From: Erodium maritimum
Taxonomy: Eukaryota; Streptophyta; Magnoliopsida; Geraniales; Geraniaceae
NCBI GenBank assembly: GCA_963921825.1
Contig: OY997588.1
Coordinates: 65,864,617 to 65,928,616, forward strand
Length of the DNA: 64,000 bases
Direction: 5' to 3'
Position 1 is the stretch's first letter. Every line of letters begins with the position of its first letter. Below the pieces are notes generated by a model. That model saw only the letters and a list, made by a program, of their open reading frames with translations, had not been told where the DNA came from and did not search any database. Both the position numbers and the translations under genes were made by a program. This document shows, in pieces, positions 58,169 through 64,000 of this stretch.

Positions 58169-58849
58169 TTTTTTTTATTTTTTTATTTATAAGTCTATTA
58201 TCTTTTATAAAATTTAATTATGTGACCGTCATAAGACTAAATTTTCTTTTTGAAAATGACAACTTTGTTATTTACATGCACATTTTTTACAAGTATATTT
58301 CACTTTAGATACCTTATTTATATACCTTTGCATGGTTATTTGCATCTTCCTTTTTAGCAGAAGGTGCAACTTTCATTAATTTAAATCAATTATAATAATA
58401 TGCATTAAAGAAGAAAAAGACATAATAAAGAACAATGGTTTACTGATACTTGTAATACTAGAACCGTCATAAACGGTATTGTTATGTCCCTTAGACAATG
58501 ATAGAAAACAGGGGATGAGAAGAGGTACCAGAAGTCCTGCTCCGAAAGCTGACTAAGGATCTCAACAATAATAATAGAAGGCAAAGCATTGTATATGAAC
58601 TCTTCCCAAGACCAATACCTGATGGTAGATTTGATGCATTTTGCATGGTTATTTGCATCTTTTTATAAAACCCTATTAGTAGATTTGATGCATTTTGCAA
58701 ACAATATATATATAGTTTGTCGGTTATATTCAGAAAACGTACATAGTTTACCGTAAGTTGTATGTAGTTTGTGCTTAATGGTTGGCAAATCAGGCATAAA
58801 GACCTTTTTTTCCTTTTTTTTGAGCGTTTCATGGTTGTAAAATCCGGGT
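58169..58849. other. AT-rich intergenic upstream of the peroxidase
   Basis: No gene. TAGATTTGATGCATTTTGCA is repeated at about 58,627 and 58,681, each near TGCATGGTTATTTGCATC-like sequence. Confidence 0.5.
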
Positions 58850-59205
58850 GTTAGGACATTTTTCCTTTTTTCGGTTGTTAGCTTCAGGGTCTGCGTACCC
58901 TTTCATTGCTTCAGGGTCTGCGTGCCCATTCTTAGGTTCAGGGTCTGCGTATCCATTCTTGGTGGTTGTTGGTCTTCCCCGGTGTGGGGCTTCAGGGTCG
59001 GCGTACCCTTTCTTAACTTATGCGTCTGTGCACTCATTCATTGTTTCTGGGTCTGCATACTCATTCATAGCTTCAAAAATTATCTTTTTTTTGTGGTGAC
59101 CTGTTTTTGTTAGGGGGTTAATAACTAAACTCTCTTGGTTGTACTCCTCTTCGTTTCTAAGAGAGATTTAATTTAAATTTACATTGGTCGATAAAAAGAA
59201 AGGTT
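58850..59205 (+). mobile_element. 5'-truncated minisatellite-bearing retroelement (same family as 9-11 kb)
   Basis: Six units with TCAGGGTCTGCGTACCC core at 58,881-59,076, the block TTCCCCGGTGTGGGGCTTCA shared with 9,346-9,365 (reverse), then TTGTACTCCTCTTCG and AAGAGAGATTTAA, ending in GATAAAAAG. Homologous to the 3' end of the 9,044-11,039 element. The left edge is uncertain and no duplication was identified. Confidence 0.7.
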
Positions 59206-59480
59206 CATTCCAAAATAATGATGAGTGTTCCAATACTATGCATGAAGTGATATGATTGGAATGGGTTACGTACGTGTAATTAACATGCACTAATTAATAC
59301 TATCATCATGTTGACCAAAGGTTTATAATATTATGAGGGTGGAGGAATGAGATGGAGCATTATATAGACCTGAAAAACCAGACCACAAACATATACTAAT
59401 ATATATTTTTTTCGTTTGTTGTAACCGAGTCGAAAGAGAAAATACAACGTAAACTTTTTCCAACACTCATTTGCATTCAC

Positions 59481-59489
59481 CTATAAATA
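59481..59489 (+). promoter_or_regulatory. TATA box of the peroxidase gene
   Basis: CTATAAATA lies 130 bp before the ATG, giving a predicted start near 59,512 and a leader of about 105 nt. A second, weaker TATATAGA is at about 59,360. Confidence 0.65.
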
Positions 59490-59618
59490 CATGGCCTGAT
59501 CATCAAGACTCTCTCACCAACTACTTAGCCAGTTCCACAATCAAGTATATTCATCTATATTCTTCATCTCACATAACATTGCATCATATCGATCGATCGG
59601 TCGAAACTAATAGTAGTT

Positions 59619-61815
59619 ATGGGTTTGGGTGTTGTGAGGAAGATGTTGGTGATAGGAGTGGTGATGGAGATGATGTATGCATTTGGAGCCAAGGGATTGA
59701 GTATGAACTACTACATGATGAGCTGCCCCTTTGCGGACATGATTGTGAAGAACACTGTTAATAGGGCTCTCCAAGCCGATCCTACCCTCGCAGCTGCTCT
59801 GGTCAGAATGCATTTCCATGATTGCTTCATTGAGGTATGCATGCACTTCATGCTCAATATATGTATTACAGGGACGAGGAGGATCCTCCTTTGTCTTTTC
59901 GATTTCTCCAATTAGTTGGTTATGTCGTGGAGTAGTGCTTTTTTTTGGGGTTGTTGGTACCCATTTTTTATTGTTATTAAAATACCGGGGGTTGTGGCTT
60001 CATGTCGATGTGGTTTCTGTTTTGGTATTCTTTCGTTAATTCTGGTAGGGTATATGCGTTATGCATCCTGTAGTCCCGTTTTAGTCTGCTTCTTACCGCC
60101 TGCTTCTTTCTCATTTATTTAAAAGAAGCCTTTATAAAACTTTTCTGATAAATAAAAAACAAACAAATTAAGGAAATCTTACTTTAGTCACTCTAGTGTA
60201 GCATAATCTTCTCCTCTCTTCAGACCTATTTAGTGGAGCGATCGTTTGAAGACATGTTCATTGTTGAAAACTGCCTTATGAATTGTCCATTTAGAAAAAA
60301 AACTATTTTATGTATTGTTTATACTTTTATACTATCTTATCTTTTAAATACGGTTATTTGTTAATATTTTAACAATATATTACTAATTTTATATATTGTC
60401 CACGTGCAAAAAATAATCTTTATCTGTTGTTCATGTCCTTAGCTTTAATGGAATATTGTCGGTATACGACTGTGATGAAAAGATACGGTGTAGTTGAAAA
60501 ACGTGGACAGTACATAAGTTAGTTTTTTGCACGTGGACAACTCATTATGTAGTTTTTAAGAATTAACCCATTAAAGATACACTCGCTAAGGTTCCAACAT
60601 ATTACCTCAAGACGGTGAAAGAGCGCCAGACCAACCCAAGTGAACTCATGATCAACATCTATGTTAATTTGATGATCAATTGCACATGTGTATAGGGATG
60701 TGATGCGTCAGTTCTAATTGATTCAACCAAGGATAACACAGCTGAAAAAGACTCTCCGGCGAACTTGAGCTTGCGAGGGTACGAGATAATCGACGATGCA
60801 AAAGAGCAGATCGAACAGCAATGCCCTGGCGTTGTCTCGTGCGCCGATATCGTTGCAATGGCAGCTAGAGATGCGGTTTTCTGGGTATGTTTTATTTAAC
60901 ATCAACTTATATTGAATTATTCAAATTGATATAGGTCCAATTATAATTGTATTCTAACAGACGAGTACACGTCCGTATGCCTGCAGGCAGGTGGTCCGGT
61001 GTACGAAATCCCAAAGGGAAGAAAGGACGGAAGAAGGTCGAGGATAGAGGACACAATAAACCTACCTGCTCCAACCCTGAACTCCACTCAACTCATTAAG
61101 ATGTTTGGCCAGCATGGCCTCAGTGCCCAAGATATGGTCGCCTTGTCAGGTAAATTAAGTAATTTTTAAATTTGGGTTCTTTGTTTAGGTACCGATTAAT
61201 CTCCCTAGATACCGACTAATCCCCTCTTTTAGAACACTGGTCCAACCTTTTTAATTCCATTCAGAGCCGCCCAATTTATTAAAATCCGGTCGATGTTCTA
61301 AAAATCTCCACCTAAACGTCGATTAATCCACGTCTAGATCCGATTTTTAAAATACTGTTCGAAACACACAAATATTACGCGTTACTCTCCATAAAGTTAA
61401 GAACATTATTTTTGTTACAAAATATGTAGGGGCACATACATTGGGGGTGGCTCGGTGCTCGTCGTTCAAACAAAGATTGAGCACTAACAATGTGGATCCA
61501 AGCATGGATTCGGACATGGCTAAGACGTTGTCGAGAACATGCAGTGCAGGGGACAACGCGGAGCAACCATTTGATGTGACGAGAAACTCTTTCGACAATG
61601 CGTACTTCAACGCACTCCAGAGGAAGGCAGGGGTGTTGACCACGGACCAAACGTTGTTCGATTCCCCGAGAACAAGGAACATGGTCAATGGTTACGCCAT
61701 GAACCAGGCTATGTTTTTCTTCGACTTTCAACAGGCCATGTACAAGATGAGTTTGCTCGATCCTAAGGAAGGTTCCAAGGGTGAAATTAGACGCAACTGT
61801 CGCCTCATCAATTGA
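59619..61815 (+). CDS. PER47: Class III peroxidase, peroxidase 47-like (4 exons)
   Basis: Secreted haem peroxidase that oxidises phenolics with H2O2, typically in wall lignification. Exons are 59,619-59,834, 60,696-60,884, 60,987-61,149 and 61,430-61,815. All introns are GT-AG, phases 0, 0 and 1, and the product is 317 aa, the usual family length. Residues 1-28 form a hydrophobic signal peptide. Distal Arg63/His67 lie in RMHFHDC, the Ca site in GCDASVL (73-79), [12 protein letters not shown] is at 120-131 and proximal His192 is in [10 protein letters not shown]. All eight conserved cysteines are present (36, 69, 74, 115, 121, 199, 227, 313). The stretch [20 protein letters not shown] and the tail closely resemble Arabidopsis PER47 as I remember it. 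The intron after HDCFIE is at a conserved family site. It is the only intact host gene here and looks functional. Confidence 0.95.
59870..60160 (+). mobile_element. Possible LINE 3' fragment in peroxidase intron 1
   Basis: T/G-rich sequence unlike the rest of the intron, ending CTGATAAATAAAAAAC, resembles a truncated LINE tail. No duplication found, so tentative. Confidence 0.25.
60398..60538. repeat. Inverted repeat with G-boxes in intron 1 (MITE-like)
   Basis: GTCCACGTGCAAAAAA at 60,398-60,413 has a perfect reverse complement at 60,523-60,538. Each arm carries the palindrome CACGTG. The 109-bp spacer is AT-rich. Confidence 0.75.
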
Positions 61816-62335
61816 TGTGCTCGAGCTACTAGTTATCATTGTATATTGTATTCACATACTTATGTTATTTTCTAAATAAGTTTCACAGTAATGAACTATA
61901 CTAGCACCTATGTGTCATAATACCTGTTACTTTGTTTCATGGTCGTAAAAATCGAGTCTAAGTGTTGCTTTGTTGAAAAAAATGGATCCATTGTTTCGAT
62001 CTGTCAAGGCCATATGGATCAAGACGGTTTTTGATTTGTGCCTGTTTAGGCGTATCGAGGCGCGATAAGGCTGGTGATTAGACCATGTCATGGTACGAAA
62101 ATAAGGGTTGAATAAAAATAAAATCAATATACCTCGAGGTGCATGTAAATGTACACGATCGTCAAAAATATACGAAAACGGTTAGATACCGATTGAACAA
62201 GCATAAAAGATGAAAATGGATTGGTAGATCTTTGAAAATGGTAAAAAGAATATGAAAGGTGAAAAGATGAGATGATGAATAATGAAATTCGTTTATGGTT
62301 GTGGAAATCAATCAAAGGAAGATAAATGTGTAAGT
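61816..62335. other. 3' flank of the peroxidase
   Basis: AT-rich; poly(A)-signal-like AAATAAG at about 61,874. No further gene. Confidence 0.5.
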
Positions 62336-62985
62336 ATTAGGGCTGGGCAAAAATCCGACCATCACGTTAACCGACCGTCCCCGGTTGTCCCTGTCATTGG
62401 AAAACCTAAAACCGGTCTTATCACCTCCAGGGATGGTTTGGAAATAGGTGAACCATTTTGGTCAACGAGTTTGACCGATTTTCATACAAGAAACCGGTTG
62501 GAACCCGGACCGGCTGATACTATAACAGAAGATGGGCGGATACAAGTTAGGGCTTATATTGTTTTGGGTCAGGGCAAGCCCGTTTTATGCACTACCGAAG
62601 CCCAAAATCTAGGCCCGTCTCGCTGGTTTGTTAAACCTCAATCGTTCGATCAACATCTGGATTTGAGGCAAGATCATAGTCATTGGTCTCTAATGTCTTT
62701 TCGCATTCAATGCGATATGCTCTCTAAGTGTCCTCATTTCCCCTTCTCCGAAACAAAACCCTAATCCTTTCTTCTCAACAGCTCCTTCTCTCGCACCAAA
62801 GACCACCATGAAGCCTTTTCTCTCCTCTCAACGTTCGAATCGCTGCCGATTGTGTAAAGACCGGCAAAATTAATTTGGGATAATCTTTTACAAAATGAAA
62901 CGTCGGGGGTTGGATTTTGCAACGAGTGGGAATTGAAGGGAAAAATCAAAAAAAAAAAGAGAAGAAGAGAGGATTTGGGTTTGGG
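62336..62985. other. hAT-like 5' sequence or other transposon start (tentative)
   Basis: TTAGGGCTGGGCAAAAATCCGACC resembles plant hAT-type ends (shortened here: AGGGCTGGGCAAA), followed by GGTT/AACC-rich sequence. An open frame at 62,282-62,764 has no domain. No second terminus is visible. Confidence 0.25.
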
Positions 62986-64000
62986 TCAGCTCCACTTGGT
63001 TTGGGCCGAGCCAGACTGAAGGCCCAACTTGCGAACTGCCAGCCCACGAAGACGAGACCGGATTCGCTGAACCCTAGCGATCAAAACGACTGAATGCACC
63101 GCTTCAGCGCCATTCTTCACGCACGCGGATCGAGGATCCCTTCCTCGAGCTCTCGTTCTCTCTGCGAAACCAGAGCGAGATCCGGCCGCCGTCCATCCCT
63201 TCTCCGATCTCCTTCTCCTCCTTCGTCTTCCCCAGCTACCTCGTCCCGCCTTCCCCTCCTCTACCTTCGCGACCCACGCCTCGCCGAGTTCGTCTCCGTG
63301 CAAAACGAGCAGCGCCGAGACCGGAACTCGAAGCTCAGCACCACGAGCTCCTCGTACCGGCGACAGAAGAAACCACCGAGATTCGTGCCTCCCTCGCCCA
63401 AAGCCTCTGCTTCCACGACCCCGCTTTACCAGAAACCCCTTCGGCTGGGCTCAATTTGGACGGGAACAACCAGAATCGACGCCGGCGTCAACTTCTCACG
63501 CCAGATCTGAGACGGGAAATGGTTGGGCCGCGCGTCAACTACTGCTCCTCCCTGACGCTCTCTCAGCCTCGACAACCCCTTCCCCGAGCTTCCCTACCTC
63601 CACGCCGTCCCTTTGACGCCGGAGACTCGCCAGGGAACTCACCGGAGCTCGCTGGCTCGTCGTCCCCGTCATCAGCTCAGACGGGACCTGGCAGAGCCGG
63701 GCCTTAGGCCAGACGGGCCTTGGACCAGGTGGTTTGGGCCAACACAAAAGGTTTGGGCCAGGCCCAGAACCGGACAGTCTGGACCGGATCAGGTCTGGAT
63801 CCGGGTTGGGCATGGATCCGGGTCGGATCCGGGTCAAATCAGATTTAAAGAAAAATCAATTTTAAAAACAGGTTAATTAACTGTTTAATTAATTGGATTT
63901 TAAGATCAGAGGACCTTTGGACATTTATTGGTATTGATTTGGTCGTTTCATTTGTCAAACCTAGACGGGACTTCGCCCGAGCACAAGGGCTTGGACCCGA
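62986..64000 (-). other. GC-rich LTR-like sequence at window end (tentative)
   Basis: GGGTCGGATCCGG/GGCCCA-rich block (63,690-63,840) next to AT-rich ATTAATTGG sequence resembles, in reverse, the head of the solo LTR at 11.9 kb. Long frames on both strands (63,094-63,510 and others) are Arg/Ser/Pro-rich and probably not genes. Truncated by the window edge. Confidence 0.3.

Noticed and set aside
58848..59113. Plus-strand frames of 83 and 63 aa
   Set aside because: Shadow of the homologous minisatellite.
62282..62764. 160-aa open frame after the peroxidase
   Set aside because: No domain, starts in AT-rich flank and runs through GGTT/AACC-rich transposon-like sequence. Not supported as a gene.
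63094..63510. 138-aa open frame, Ser/Arg/Pro-rich
   Set aside because: Open frames exist on both strands in a GC-rich, LTR-like block. Composition explains them.

Overview
The window is nuclear DNA of a flowering plant, almost certainly a eudicot. The evidence is one intron-containing class III peroxidase gene that closely resembles Arabidopsis peroxidase 47, Ty1/copia elements with a tRNA-iMet-type primer site, Tat/Athila-style Ty3/gypsy LTRs with a TGGCGCCGTTG primer site, TRIMs, and plant LINEs with RRM-type ORF1 and zf-RVT ends. The species cannot be named from the sequence. There is no bacterial or organellar operon structure, no CRISPR array, and I saw no rRNA or tRNA gene.

Layout: 0-2.3 kb holds a broken LINE ORF1 (minus) and an LTR remnant. 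A 5'-truncated LINE lies at 2.5-2.8 kb. A degraded spliced fragment (4.0-4.5 kb) is followed by a diverged copia LTR with primer site (4.5-6.8 kb), a partial TRIM (7.4-7.7 kb) and CACTA-like subterminal repeats (8.0-8.4 kb). A non-autonomous retroelement with a GC-rich head and a minisatellite lies at 9.0-11.0 kb, and a Ty3-type solo LTR with 5-bp duplications at 11.9-14.6 kb.

From 15,152 to 43,978 everything sits inside one Tat/Athila-like LTR retrotransposon, still flanked by the duplication ACCAT. Its 5' LTR is split by a LINE (itself split by a defective copia) and by a 7.8-kb non-coding LTR element that carries two ORF1-only LINE derivatives. Its interior holds a complete TRIM. Its 3' LTR is split by a copia LTR fragment and by a second LINE that contains another Ty3-type solo LTR. 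The order of nesting gives relative ages.

Beyond it lie 1.5 kb of unassigned sequence, a second minisatellite-bearing retroelement (45.5-47.1 kb), more unassigned sequence, and a small poly(A) retroelement split by a complete copia element (48,874-57,341). The two 1,688-bp LTRs of that copia look identical, although its proteins are catalytically dead. The one convincing host gene, the peroxidase, occupies 59.6-61.8 kb in four exons. The window ends in GC-rich transposon-like sequence. The most notable signals are the recently moved but dead copia lineage with lesions shared between two copies, the family of minisatellite-carrying (SVA-like) retroelements, and the ORF1-only LINE derivatives.
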